From assembly GCA_025200525.1 (NCBI GenBank), contig CM045758.1:189552463-189616462 (forward strand): 64,000 bases of DNA, given 5' to 3'. Both the position numbers and the translations under genes were made by a program. The notes beneath the pieces are model-generated. The model was not told the DNA's origin. It ran no database searches and was given only the letters and a program-made list of their open reading frames with translations. This document shows positions 11,784-25,100 of this stretch, piece after piece (within the stretch, counting starts at the first letter, position 1; each line of letters starts with the position of its first letter). This DNA is from Camellia lanceoleosa (lineage: Eukaryota > Streptophyta > Magnoliopsida > Ericales > Theaceae).

Positions 11784-13001
11784 GTCATGATAGCATATGT
11801 TGTTAGCCTACTAAATGAGCATGTGTTCCTATCCTCTTGAGGCTTAGTTTGAGCATGTTTTTGTGACTTTTTGGACATGATTAAACTTTATTTTTGGCTG
11901 GTTTGGTCATCTCTTGCATCCTTCATACACTTGTAGTGTAATCCTACTTGCTAGCCTAACATGCTCCATGTCTTAGCCTATAATTCTAGCTTGTTTTGAC
12001 TACACTCCATCATGTTTTTGGCATTGTTTTAGCATGCTTTAGGATTGTTTTGAGTGGTCTTGGCCTCTTGGGGCTTGCTTTGTATAGCTATCTGTAGACA
12101 CCCCATTTTTGACCGACCTTAAGACTCAGACGTCATCGATTGAGCGCTTGGTGATGGTGCATGTTGTGCTCATTCTCAGGTTTCGGAGTTTCGGCTGAGA
12201 GCCTTACCCCCGGACCTCGGGACCCTTTTGTGCTTTGCCTCGGTTTGCGAACCAGATCTTGTTTTCCCTTCCCGAAGGGAGGGAGAGGTCTCGTAGACCA
12301 TCTCTCAGTGGTCGTAGGCTACTTTTCGTGGTCGTAGGCCACTTTTCCCGTTTGGAGACCGGCCAGCTTTTTGGAGCCGTCGGCCGTGCGCTTCGATTCG
12401 GTACCCTTAACTTTCTTCGTTTGGCACGGTTTTTGGCACACACCTTGTTTCCTCTATCTAGAGAGACACTGTGGCCCGGGCGACCACCTTCGTTGTCGCA
12501 CGCCACTTTCGATGCTTAACAGCCTATTTTTGGGGCACCCGGCTGCGCGTTTTGACCCCCGAACCCTCATTTTGCATCCGTCTTGGTTCATTTTTGGCAT
12601 GGACCTTGCTTTCATTGTTTGGGAGGTGGTACAAGGGTGGGAGACTACCTTTTCTCCTTGGAGACCATTTTTCTCCCACTGGCCAGTTTTCTTGACAAGA
12701 AGTTGGTCTCCTTGGTCTTTGAGCCACATTTACTGGTCTCCCACCATACCACTAGCTTGCATTCAATGTGGAGACCATCAAATGGGGTTGCTGACCACCT
12801 GAACCTTTTGAACTGGTCGGCCGACCAGGGGAAGTGGCCAGCCGGCCACCTGAACTGGTCAGCCTACTCCCTCCAGTTCTGTCTCTGTGAGTTGTTGCCA
12901 GCTGTGCCAGCTGGAAGGCACAGACTGTATCCTCCATACACATGTATGGAGGATCTTAAGCCTTGGTTTTTAGCTTCTTGAAGAAGCTTTGGCCTTGTAT
13001 C

Positions 13002-13007
13002 TATAAG
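13002..13007 (+). promoter_or_regulatory. TATA box of LTR-B
   Basis: TATAAG in a CTATAAGAGAGG context, about 53 bp downstream of the G-box-like palindrome. The central CACGTG has become CACATG here, as expected from loss of the CpG. Confidence 0.55.
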
Positions 13008-13466
13008 AGAGGTCCTCCTCTTCCTTTGCTGGGGTTCAGAACTTCGTTTAAGGTAAAACATATATCTCCCTCTATATCTCTCTATATCTTGGCTTAAAGT
13101 GTATTGTTCTTAGCCCTTTGCACCACACCTCATAGCCTAATACCTCCACCATTGTTACTGAGCTCTTGGAGGGTCTTGAGAGGTCTTAAAGGTTGAGTTT
13201 TTGGTCTAGAAAGTTGCTGTCTTGCTGTGCTACAAGGACAACACACTTTCTCCCTTTTAAGGCTTTATTTTGTTTAATCTTTTAGCTATACTTGAAAGCA
13301 TATTTGAGCTTTGGTGTAAACTAAAAAAATTCTTATTTTGAGGCCCTTAACATGTTTGTTTAAGATCATTTTTCTGTTGGGGGTCATCTACCTCCTTGCA
13401 TGCTCTATTTTGCCTTGTTCTGAGCCATGCCATGAGGCCTTTCTATTGATCTTTTCTTGGCCTTTT

Positions 13467-13546
13467 AGCCATTGAAATCCAGTGGATTTTTAGTGGTTGG
13501 CATGTAGTTTTGAGGGCAAAAATCAGAGAGGGGAGACCCTCTCTCT
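13467..13546 (+). other. Conserved double-hairpin module, LTR-B
   Basis: GCCATTGAAATCC pairs with GGATTTTTAGTGGT, with G-U tolerant differences. Then AGAGAGGG pairs with CCCTCTCT at 13524-13546. Confidence 0.65.
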
Positions 13547-16500
13547 TTTGGCCTTGTTTGTTGGCATTTTTGGCCTTTCAAAGGAGCCTATATTTCCACA
13601 CTTCATAGCCTTGGTTCAGGCCCTTTTTAGTGACTTTTAGGACCTGCATAGAGTCTTTCTATGGCTGGTTTGGTCACCTTTTGTTTGCCTCTTGCATGTG
13701 TAGAATAATCCCTTGCATAGCCTATCAAAGTAGCACCTCATTCTTGCATGCATTGGTCATGTTTCAGTGGGTTTTTGGCCTTCATTTGGCATGCCATGAT
13801 TCTATTTTTGGCTGGTTTGGTAGCCTCTCATGCACTTCATATGGTTGTAGTGTAAATCATGGTTCACTAGCTTACATTGCATGCTATTTTGGCCTTTGAT
13901 TCTAGCACTTTTTGGCCGTGCCTTAAACTGGTTTTGTGCATGTTTTGGACTGCCTTAGCTCTATTTTTGGACCTCATGGTTGAATGATGTTTGCTATGCA
14001 TGGTTGTAGTTCAATACTCTTGCCTAGCTTTGAGTTTTGAAGCCTATTGCATGCGTATTTTGAGGTGTTTCCATGTTTTGGCATCATTGTGAATCATATT
14101 TCAGAGCTTATATATATGCCATATTCCCATATCTTCCACTCTTTAAATGTGTTTGAGAGTTATCCATGAATACCTCATTTTTGGACCATCGCATGAGCTT
14201 CATTTCCATGCTTTGCGAGCCATCATTTTAGTCCATATTTGCTACTATTTTGGCCTGCATAGGAACTATTTGGGGCTAGTTTGGCCATTTGAGTATTGCT
14301 TTGCATGCCTATAGTGTAATCCACTTCACTAGTTTCGGTATTTAGGCCATCGAGCATGCATTGTGTGAGGTGTTTGCATGATTTGGGACCATCTTGCATG
14401 TCATTTCAGAGCTGGAAAATATGTGATTGTATGCCATATTTCATGCTTACCATGCTTTGGTGGAGTTTCACTTTGTGCCTTAGGTTTGGTCCCTCATTTG
14501 TGTATGTTTGCATGTGTGTTCTTACTTCATTCTCATCATGTATCGCCATTCATTTGAGTGTGCGTGACCCTGATTCATTTTACTTTAACTCCATCTTGCA
14601 TTATGCATGCCATATCCATGTTGTCCCATGCTTCATCCTCGCTATGTGTATGCCTTGTTCATGTCTTCGCATGTCCATCTTTGTATATGCATTATGATGC
14701 CATATAGTCCATGTGCATTGAGTATGCCATTCTTAGTTCATATCATTGTGTATGCTAGTTGCATGTTTGCATATCATCGCTCGTATGCTAGCATGATTAG
14801 GTTGCATTGCGTTTAGGGTTGCATGCTAGTCGTATTGTGTATGGAATGTATATTGCATTGTGTTTGGAATAGGGTTTAGTCCAAACACAAGAAACGAGGG
14901 ATGTTTCATACTTCAAGTGACGAAACGTGCCTCGATTCTCGGTCGCCGACACTCCGGATTACCCATGATGGAGTTTAGGCCTTGTTGTGTTTATATGTGC
15001 ATTCATTTTACATCGAGTCGTGTAATCTGACTCCTCGGCCATCATGCATCGAGATGCGTGATTGGTGGCACGAGGATCGAGGACTACACTCCCTAGAGCT
15101 TGTGCAATGATGGGGAGAGTGGTCATGCACAAATATGTTGAAAATATTTTGCCATGCCCCTTTCTCGCTCTCTGTTGCAACAAACCGGAAACCAAAGAAC
15201 AAAAGCGGTCAAGAACCTTCGAGCTTTGTACAATGTTCGGGACCAACGCTTAAACCGCAAATCGGGGCATCGCGATGGATTTCCCGACAAGGCAACTTGA
15301 GCATGCATGCATCCCTATCATTCGGAACAGAGCTGAGGCAGTCCATTTTGTTTAATTTGCATGCTAGTTTCCTTACTTACTTAGTTAATTCGTTAATTAA
15401 TTTATGTTGTGTAATAATTAGTTTAATTAGCTTAGATTAGCTAGTTTATTCTGTACTATTCATTCGGACCCTCCTAGGAGGGCAATGTTGTAATAAGTGT
15501 GCGTGTGTGTGTGATGCATGCCTTCCAACCCCACGTCTTTCTCCCTTTTATTTACTAGCTTATGATGGTTAGTTTAGGGCACATTTCAATTAGTATACTT
15601 ATGCTCGTATGTTTGCATCCATTTATCTGTCTTGCATGCACCAGGCTCGGCGCATCATACTAACTGCATTGTATTTCAAGTCTGAGTTGAATACGTGTAT
15701 CAGTTGTTGCATTTCATATGCCATTTTAGAATAGCCGAGCCTATCTTAGTTGCATTTTTGCATGTGTTGCATTAGGCATTTCAGCATAGTTAGGATTCAT
15801 GCATGATTTCTAATTAGCTTATTTCTTTGGCTCGGAGTACTCGGTAAGTGTTTATGCTTTAGCATCCTTGCATGTGTGTGAGTGACTGCCATGATAGCAT
15901 GCTTACCATGAGGCTATGTGCTTATGTGATATAGCAACCTGAATGTTTGTGGGTGAAGGTTGGGTTGCTTGAGTTGGAATAATTCGTCGAAACCCGTGTT
16001 TTAGCCTACTTGCGAGTAGAAAACTTCAATCCATTTTCAAAATAAACGGATATGCGATGCTTTGTTCTAACTTAGGCAATCTAGTCTATACTTGTATACT
16101 GTGCGCATCACATAGTAATTCTAGGTTAATAACCGGAATAAGGGTATATGTGTTTTCAGAAACAAGATATCATGCTTAGTAGTGGCCGATCTTTGATCGG
16201 GCGAGCGAGGGTGCTCATGAAATGACCTTCCCCAATCGTACCCAAGTTCTCGAGCTGAGGCAACTTTGGTGATGACGAACACGTGGCCTTAGGCACGAGT
16301 CAGGGTTTCCTAAATTTCCCCAAAATAAAATATTTAGATGGCGACTCTGTATCTGGCAAAGCAGTCCATGTTTGACACTTCATTCTAAAATCAGTTTTCC
16401 AAAACGATTTGCCGAATTTGGACTCTTTGGTGATTTATCGATCTTGCATTGCACTTTGCAAGGTTAGATTCAGAATCGTGACATCGAGTCCGAACTGTAG

Positions 16501-16554
16501 TGAGCCCAATGAACAAAACAGGATTCCCTCCCGGGACGTTCGGGGACGTCTACA

Positions 16555-19187
16555 CTATGGTGTAATTGGCTTTGCTAGTTTTGTGTTTTGAAACTCCTAG
16601 CATGCCTTATTTGTGATGTTTGTGTGATATGGCATCACTTCTCATGTAATTTCAGAGCATAAACTTCTGTCATACTCTCATGCTTATCGCTCTTTCATTA
16701 TGTTTAAGAGCCTTTATGCCTTGTTTGTGAGCTAATACATGAGCATATTTTTCTTGCCATCTATGCTGCAAGTCTAGCATGTTTTTGCTACTGTTTTGAC
16801 CTACCTTAGATCTGTTTTGAGTGGTTAGGGTCATTTGAGCATTGCTTAATATGGTTGTAGTGTAAAGGGCCTTGACTAGCTTTGAGTTTTGGGGCCTTTA
16901 ACATGTGGTGGATGTGGTATTTGCATGTTTTGGCATCGTTTGACATGTTATTTCAGAGCATATATATCTGCCACACTTCCATATTTTTCACTCTCTAAGT
17001 GCTTTTGAGTGTTGAGCCTTATACCTTACTTGTGTGCCACATTGTATGCATGATTGTCTGGTCTTTTGAGCTTCAATCCCATCATATTTAGGCCATTGTT
17101 TTGACATGATTAAGCTCTGTTCAGGGCTGGCTTGATCATTTGAGCATTGTATTGCATGCCTCTAGTGTTGTGTCCTTCACTAGTTTCATTGTACTTGGCC
17201 CTTAGCATGTTATACATGAAGTGTTTGCATGTTATTTGGATTGCTTGTGTTTGGATTGGACGTTAATTCAAACACAAGGAATGTGAGACGTTTCATACTC
17301 AAAGTGATGAAACATGTCACATTGCTTAGTCGCCGTCCCTCTTGATTGTGCATGATAGGGTGGAGGCCTTTCGAGTCTTATGTGCGCATTTATTGAACTT
17401 GTACAAGCTTGGTTCTTTGGCCACCATGCATTGAAAATGCTTGGTTGGTGGCTTGAGAGCCAAGTGCCACACTCCTTTGAGCTTGAGATATGATAAGGAG
17501 GGTGGCAGTGTATACATTTCCTTGCAAATACACTGCCATGCCTCTGTTTGTGCTCTGTTGCAGCGAAGGGAGAAATTTTAGGAATAAGTGGCCGACTAGC
17601 CACATGTTCTAGCCGACCAGCCACCAAGCCAGCCGACCGACCACCAATGTTGGCCGAGGGCCACCATTTCTAGCCGATCATCCCTCAGAATGTTCCTAGG
17701 GTTAAACAGAAGCAATCTAGAAGTTGGCACAATTTTCAGAAGTCCAAAAGATGTGCAAATAGAGGCTTCTAAAGGCAAGGTAGTGGATTTCTGGGATGGC
17801 ACCAAACGAGCATGCATCTCTCCCTTGCCCGCGAGGCCATTTCATTGCTTATGTTTAGTTCGTGTAACTAGTCATTTGATTTGTTTTGTAATATTTTAAT
17901 TAGCTTAGCATAGCTATTTGTTTCAATTTGGATTTTAATATTTAATTAGCTAGAGTTAGTTAATTAGTTTACTTGTAATAAGTAGCTTAGCTTAGATTAG
18001 CTTAGCTTATTATTCGGACCCTCCGTCGAGAGGGCAAATGTTGTAATAAGTGTGCGTGTGTGTGTGAATGTCTTCCAACCCCACGTCGTTCTCCTTTTTA
18101 CTTAACCGCTTTCGATGGTTAGTTTAGGGTCATTTTCGATTAGCATACCTTATGTTTGCATGTTTGCATTATTTATTTGTCTTGCATGCACCGGGCTCGG
18201 CGTATCATTCCAACTGCATTGTATTTCAATACACTTACTTGAATACGTGTTTCAAAGCATATTATCAAGTGTTGCTTTCATATGCCATCTTAGATAGCCG
18301 AGCCTATTTAGTTGCATTTTGCATGTGTTGCATTAGGCATTTTAACATAGTTAGGATCATGCATGATTACTAAGTAGTTCTCTGTTTTGGCTTGGAGTAC
18401 ACTGTAAGTGTTTACACTTTAGCATACTTGCATGTGTGTGAGTGTTGCCATGATAGCATGGTTGACATGAGACTATTCGCTTAAGTGATTAACTGCATGA
18501 ATGCCCGTGGATGAAGGCTTCGTTACTTGAATTGGAACAATTCATCAAAATGTGAGTTTTAAGCCCACTTGAGGGTGGCAAATCATGTTGTTTCAAGCCC
18601 ACCTTGTTTGGTGGCAAATCTACGTTTTAGCCTACTTGCGAGTAGCATCTTCAAACCATTTTCGAAAAACAAACATGAGATGTTTTGTTTCAAATCGAGT
18701 GATTTAGTCTATACTTGTGTGTTGTGCGCATCACATAGTAAGTTAGCTAATAATCAAACAAGAACACATGAGATTTATAAAACAACATATCATGCTTAGT
18801 AGAGGCCGATCCTTTGATCGGGCGAGTGGGGGTGCTCATTTCAGGACTTTCTCCTCTCGTACCCAAGTTCCTGAGCTGAGGTAACTTTGGTGATGATGGA
18901 CACGTGGCCTTTGGCACGAGTCAGGATTTCCTAAATTTCCCAAAATAAAATATTTAGGTGGCGACTCTGAAATTTGGCAAAGCAATTCATGTTTGGCGCT
19001 TTTTGATTAAAATCAATTTTCCAAAACGATTTGCCGGATTTGGACTCTTTGGTGATTTATCAGTCTTACATTGCACTTTGTGAGATTAGATTTAGAACCG
19101 TGATAGGAGTCCAAATTGTAGTAGCTAGAACCCAATTCGCGCCCTCTCCAAAAGGGGGGCACGCGGAGGAACTTCGGGCGGTCTACA
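16555..19187 (+). mobile_element. Solo LTR-A, right part
   Basis: Resumes LTR-A after LTR-B and ends GGGCGGTCTACA at 19187. It contains the conserved block GGACCCTCC...TTGTAATAAGTGTGCGTG (about 18016-18058), the AT-rich TTAGCTTAG repeats just before it, a PBS look-alike TGGCGACTCT near 18959, and the ending with GGAGTCCAAATTGTAG. The host integrase frame restarts immediately after the 5-bp duplication. Confidence 0.92.
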
Positions 19188-19601
19188 TCTTGTCTATGGG
19201 ATGGAAGCTATTTTACCAATCGAAATAAAAGTCCTATCGTTGTGAGTTATGGCTGATTGTCAAATAGCAGAGGCGGACTGGCAACAGAGCAGGTTCAAAG
19301 AACTAATGTTGTTTGATAAGAGACGACTAAAATCATTGTACCATGTTCAGGGTTATCAACGCAGGATTGCCAGGGCTTTTAACAAGAAGGTTAAGTCCTG
19401 GAATCTCGAAGAAGGGGATTTGGTGTTGAAAGACAATCGAGCTCCCATCTATGATCCTAGGGGCAAGTTCAGACCCAATTGGACTGGTCTTTACATCATC
19501 AAAACTATCTGGTCATGTGGAGCTGTTATTCTATGGACCTGGATGGCCTAGAATTTTCCTAACCGATCAACATGGACAAGTTGAAGAAATACTATCCCTG
19601 A
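19188..19601 (+). pseudogene. Integrase C-terminus and end of pol, host Tat element
   Basis: Resumes with LVYGMEAILPIEI, directly continuing the integrase interrupted at 10759. There is one in-frame stop near 19236, then an open stretch with the Tat C-terminal pattern RRIARAFNKKV..WNLEEGDLVL, a basic YDPRGKFRPNW segment and a GLYII motif equivalent to the GPY/F module that contacts DNA. After a frameshift near 19545 the typical polyprotein end KKYYP followed by TGA is at about 19585-19601. Confidence 0.88.
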
Positions 19602-19604
19602 TAG

Positions 19605-19825
19605 GCTCGCTAGGTTGAAAACCCAGAAGGGCGATCTAGGCAAAAGTTAGAGCACAAAAATTGGAAATAAGAAAAACTAAGCTCGCAAGGTTGAAAACCC
19701 TAAAGGGTGGCCTTGGCAAAAGTCAAAGCACAAAAGGAGAGCGTTAATACTTGAGTGAACCTGAACTGAACTACATTAGGCCTGATTCCTATCCTTGGGA
19801 TATGTAGGCAACTTCATCCTGAAGT
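19605..19825 (+). other. Conserved post-pol spacer with duplicated hairpin motif (host element)
   Basis: Two copies of a roughly 52-nt motif, GGCTCGC..GGTTGAAAACCC...AAGGGCG..CTAGGCAAAAG (19605-19656) and its partner (19681-19734), follow the pol stop. Then comes a conserved block ending in GGGATATGTAGGCAACTTCA (about 19758-19825). The young element has the same order at 35813-35865, 35978-36033 and 36060-36127. In each motif copy a CCC-loop-GGG stem is kept (loops AGAA, TAAA, GGAA, GCATC). Non-coding; function unknown. Confidence 0.6.
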
Positions 19826-22149
19826 TTGGCTGTAAACACCTCCAAATCAATTATCCTGTCCATGTGTCTGATCAGGTCATCTTTGTCTGTTCTTTATCTG
19901 AAAGTTCGGTTTTGATCCTTACTCTGAGAGAAGAGCTAGTTATAGTGCTAAGCAATGTTATTCAGTCAAGGGGCAATTTTCGATCTTTGGATTCGGGGTT
20001 GTGCATCTTGAGGATGGATTCCGTGATTCATCAAGTGGTGATCCTTATCGAAAATGGTTTTTGAAAAGTTTTGATAAAAGTTGATTTTTGCTCAAATCTT
20101 ACCTTTTACAACTCAGACCGTTTTTTGACCAAAAGGAAAATTTTCAGTGCTCACAACTTTAATTTCATTGATTTCAATACAAAGTTTTCCAACTCTCGAT
20201 ACAAATCAAAGTTGCTTTTATTACATTCATAAAACTTGAAAAGTAAATATCAAAGCAATAATCCAGGGGCATAGATGAGTCAGGTGCTCCTGCGTCCCCT
20301 GCTCGTGCTCGTGGAAGCTTCTGATGCCAAAGTGGGCCCGGTTTGTGCCTCATCCTCAAGCCAAGTCAGGCACTCGCTGAATGGTGTAGTAAAACTAGGG
20401 CGAGAGCTAGAAGCTCTCTCATCCTTCAAGCAGTGAGGTACCTAGCTAAATATGAACCTCGGATGGGGAATGAAACTGGGTACTCTACCTCCTCCTTTGA
20501 GCAAGTCTGATCATGTCCAAATTGACACTTGAATCGAAACGAAAAGTAGAATACACAGTTTGTCAGGTCGATCAACTGAATGCCAGGTTGTCGAGTCATG
20601 TTGTAACTCATTTCAGTCAAATTAAGCTAGGGGCAATGCTAAGCAATGTCAATAGTAGACCTGTTGCACATCCATAGAGAGATGTACGTTGAGAGAAAAG
20701 TAAGAAAAGGGCTTTAAGAGAAAAACAGAGCATGAATACTGAGTGATGTGAGAAACACATATTAGAAAGGGTAGGAAACATTACCTAAAGAAGTAATGGA
20801 CTTCTCGTGAATTTGGTCATCTCTCATCGATGGAAGGCGTCTAAGCCCATCAAAGTCTCAGCCAACACTAAGCCAATGCAACTCTTGCCCTTTTTCAAAC
20901 CTTGGGCCACTTCGACTAGCCAAATGCTAGACCCGCTGAAACTAGGAGCGAAGAGGAGATGTGCTAGCATATACAAGCAAAGGGCGTGTGCCGAAAACCC
21001 TACCAAAGAAAATTACCTCGGTTACTGACCTCAAAAAATCAATGAATCAGGCTGGGAATATCCAGCTCTCCATTGTGAACCAAGGATCAAGCCTCACGTA
21101 GAGTAAGCCCACACATCCATCCCAAAGCTTGGAGGTATGATCTTCTCATCGCTCTGGGATTCCATTAGCACTTGAAATTCTTCGATTGTTGGGCATATCT
21201 CTTGTCTCCCGAAGCTAAAGACGTACGTAATTAGGTTCTAGCATCTAGCCGCGACATGAAGGAATGGAAAACAAAGCAAAGAACGGCTTAGCGGGAAAAG
21301 TGCATTTATGCCAAAACCTCGAAAATTCACCTTTTTCGAGCCATCTAAAGTCGCGATCCAATCTGAGAGTTTTTCGACGAAAAATGGCTTCATTTGTGAA
21401 GAATTTGCAGCTAAAATGAAGAAATCACGAAGCTCAACCTTTTGTATAGGATAAGGCAGTGAGTGGAAGCCAGGTGTCAATAATCTAGAGGTCTTGCACA
21501 TTGATGGCCGGTAGGTGGCTGGCAAGCCACATTGGTGGTTGGCAAGGGACATTGATGGCCGGCAGGCCACCTTTCATGGCCGGCATGTGGCCGGCAACCC
21601 CTTCTTGTGGCCGGCAGCCTCTCACTTTGACCTGCTATTCTCCTTTGTCCTACAAAGTGCTAAAAGCATATGTTTTGTTTTGCTCTTTGTGTGTCTTGAG
21701 GTCTTGTTTTGAGTCCTTTTGATTTTTAGCAAGTTTGTTGAGTTTGTATCTTTGTTGTGTTGTTTTGTTTATTGAGTTGTGTGCTGTTTTGTTTATCAAG
21801 TTGTATGTTGATTTGTTTATCGAGTTGTTTTGTTTATCAAGTTGTATACTGCTCTGTTTGTATGCCAGTTGTTGGTCAGTTCATTACCTGATTAAGATTT
21901 TGTTTCAATCAAAAGTGCTCTTGTCCGTTTCGATCCCATGTCCGTTCCATGCTAAGTGGTGCTCATGATGCAAAATACAACACCTTTTCATAAAACTAAT
22001 TTTTCATTCCGATCATGGTTGTTTTTACAAAATTGGAGTACAAGTTTTTAAAGCAAATAAAACCTGTCTGAAGTTATACAATGTGCTAAAACTATAAACA
22101 AAAAGAAACTAAGAAAAAATACAAAAAATCAGTGTTGGTCACCTCAGGC
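19826..22149 (+). other. Host-element internal spacer without recognisable genes
   Basis: Between the post-pol motif and the antisense PMD gene. Parts resemble 36128-36900 of the young element (for example GGGGCAATTTTC followed by a TTGTGCATCT/TTGCGCATCT block), so this is normal internal spacer. At about 21500-21612 there is a short array of ATGGCCGGCAGG-type repeats like those in the LTR U3 regions. 21730-21860 has TTTGTTTATCAAGTTGT repeats. No credible coding sequence. Confidence 0.5.
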
Positions 22150-25100
22150 TCAAGAAGCCCTCTTCGTCTTTTTCCTCGGAGAAGAGGACTCTGGGGCACT
22201 ATCTCCGTCAACACCACTATCTGAACCTGGACCAGAACTCGAGCTGGTGTCATCTCTACTCTCTACTCCAGACCCCTCTTCGTCATTGTCATCTCCACTC
22301 TTGGAACCTGAGCCGGCGTCATCATTTCCGCTCTCAGATGACTCTGAATGCTGACTCCCTACCTCCTCAAAATCGCTCATCTTAGCATCATCATCACCCA
22401 GAATGGGCTCTGAAAGACCACTCTCAGCTCAGGTGCCCCTAACTCTGCCACAGCCATGTACGGGAGCCTGTCTCTCTCTTCCCTGCTGTTGGAGGAGGTA
22501 CTACCGCACAGTCTTGCGATTGTCGTTGGTGCCATCAGCACGGGTGGGATCTGAAAAGACAGTTGTCACATATCAGTTACAGCATGTGTATCAGATGCAA
22601 GCGTAATGCGTAGAATGAGTGTATGCACAAATCAGATACAATGTGTGAATATAGTATGTGAGTGCAATATGCCAGATGCAGTGTATCAGTGTAATTTGGT
22701 AAGTTTTTAGTTAAAATGTCAGTGTCAATGGTCAGTGGAAATTTGATGCCTGGAATGTAAAATTGAAGAAATTACCTGAATACAGTAGAGGTTGAGCAAG
22801 GCCTCTATTTTCTGTACCATCCCCATCAAGGAGGCTATCAGCTCGAGAGCGCCTCCTGTATACTCGATGGATGCCTATAAATGCAGTTTGAATGATCAGT
22901 ATCTGCAAATGAACATATCTAAAATGAAGTATGAGGTGCAAATGTAAAATGTGGTTCATACCTGAGTCGGGCCTCGGACCCCGATAAGCTCGTGACCAGC
23001 CGCCGAAGGCTTAATCGAAACCTGGTAGGCATCCTCGGTGTGCTGCCAGCAAGTCAGCGTGGTAGGAAACTCTAGCCAATTAGCCCTCTACCTTGCCCGA
23101 GAAGACCCTCTGCTACGAGTCCTGCTCGCCCGAGTCACTCTAGGCCTCTCTCTCGCGGTAGGCGCTCTCGCATCCTCGCCTCCACGAATGCCAGTCAGAG
23201 GCAGCATCAGATGTGTTTGGATGAAGGCTACGTAGTCCCCTTCCGCTCGGAAGTAGTCGGCGTCTAGGCCTACCATAAACTGGATGACCTCCTTAGTGGA
23301 TAGGCCATTTGTAGATCACATGGACTCTGGCAGAGCCATAGAAATGATCGAGTCAGGCAGGCCCATAATCTGGCACATGAAGCGCTCGCCTAGGAACCAG
23401 GCCCGACAGACTGGGCCCTCGAGTAAAATGCGATAGCGGGAGGTGGCCCAAGCTCTGGCGAATCGGTCTCAAATCCCCACTGGCATCGTGGCCCATGGCT
23501 GCCACATGATCTACAAATAGAAGTTGTATAGGTTATTAGTTGCTGTCTGTTACTAAATGTGAATCAAAACAATTTCAAAGTGAAAATGACTGTGTTTCAG
23601 GTTACCTCATGTGTAGCTATCATGTCGAAGTACTAGCAGAAAAACATGAAAGGATCATAGGTCCTACGGTGGAGCCGACCGTCATATCTCTGCAAATAGG
23701 GGACTGCCAATGGAAGCTCCTCTACAAGCTCCGGAGCAAGAGTCGGAAATTATGCATATATCCATAGCTGCGGAGAAAGTGAAATGATATGTGATCAGTA
23801 CGGTGTGAGTAGATACAGAAAGTCCAAAGCAAAAAGCGTATAATGTGAGCATATACAGAAGATGTAAAATAGAACGCATAGTGTATGTACAGTGTTGAGC
23901 AAATACAGAAAGTGCAAATCAGAAAGCAAGTGTGTTGAAACAGGTGTAAAGCAGAAACTATAAAGAAACTGTAAAGTGCTAAGAGGGAATTGAGATGTGT
24001 ACCTCCCAGGCTCGCCAGTAGCCTTCAATCAAGTCTCCCCGCTGTAGCTCGACTCTTTTTGTGCCCCATTTTGGAAGCTCAGAAGAAAGCCCTATAGTTT
24101 GGACTCCTGCGGTTCTGAATCTAATCTCACAAGTGCAATGTGAAATTGATAAAAACCAAACAGTCCAAATCCGACAAACGTTTTGGAAAATCGATTTTGA
24201 ATCAAAATGCCAAAATTGGACTACTTTTTCAGATACAGAGTCGCCACCTAAATATTTTATTTTGGGAAAATTTAGGAAACCCATGACTTATGCCAAAGGC
24301 CATGTGTCTGTCATCACCAAAGTTGCCTTGGCTCAGGAAAACTTAGGTATGAGAGGGGAAAGTCATGGATTGAGCACCCCTGCTCGCCTAATCAAAGATT
24401 GGCCTTTACTAATCATGATATGATTTTTATCAACATTATATGCTTTTGTTCCGGTTATTAGGCTATCATTACTATGTGATGCGTACAAGCAAGTATAGAC
24501 TAGTTTGCCTAAATTGGAACAACTCAATTTCATGTTTGTTTTGCAAAAAGGGTTTGATTTTGCCACCTCAAGTGGGCTTAAAGTTTGCGAATTTGCCACT
24601 CAACATAGTGGGCTTAAAATGTACATTTATTGAATCATTCCAATTCAAACAACGAGCCTTTACCCACAGGCATCCAAGAAGTTTAACAAGTAAGCATTTA
24701 GCCTCATGGCAAGCATGCTAGACATGGTTATCACTCACACTCATGCAAGTATGCTAAAGCATTAAAAACTCACATAGTATGCCAAACTAAGAAGATATGA
24801 GTTAGAAAAATGTGCATGATTCCTAACTATGTCAAATGTCTAATGCAATGCATGCAATATGCAATTATTAGGCTCGGCTACTAATGTGGCATATGAATTA
24901 ATTCAAGACATGCGGTCTAAGCACGTATTCAAAGAAGTATTAAAATGACAATGCAGTTTGAATGATGCGCTGAGCATGCAATACAAAATGAATGGATGCA
25001 AGCATAAAGTATGCTAATTGAAACATGTCCCTAATCTTACCATCAAAAGTGGTTAAGTAAAAGGGAGAAAGACGTAAGGTTGGAAGACATACACATTATC

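Larger units (their letters stand above)
10760..12092 (+). mobile_element. Solo LTR-A, left part (interrupted by LTR-B)
   Basis: Begins TTTAGACACCCC (family TGTAGACACCCC with G to T at the second base). With its right part (16555-19187) it makes one LTR of about 3.96 kb. The duplication TCTTA (10755-10759) faces TCTTG (19188-19192), one mismatch, and removing LTR-A restores the integrase frame TPYSL/VYGMEA. It contains the palindrome CCATACACGTGTATGA (11175-11190), TATATAA (11243-11249), a donor-like CAAGGGTGAGC (11471-11481) and the double hairpin (11702-11783). It is cut at 12092 by LTR-B. Confidence 0.92.
12093..16554 (+). mobile_element. Solo LTR-B nested inside LTR-A, 4,462 bp
   Basis: Starts TGTAGACACCCC and ends CGGGGACGTCTACA. 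The flanks are CTATC (12088-12092) and CTATG (16555-16559), a TSD with one mismatch. Sequence on both sides belongs to LTR-A. It is closely similar to the solo LTR at 48895-53464 (shared start block with ACCTTAAGACTCAGACGTCA, and shared end) and defines a subfamily with it. It contains CCATACACATGTATGG (12934-12949), TATAAG (13002-13007), the double hairpin (13467-13546), the poly(A)-like TGTAATAAGTGTGCG near 15490 and a PBS look-alike TGGCGACTCT near 16337. Confidence 0.93.
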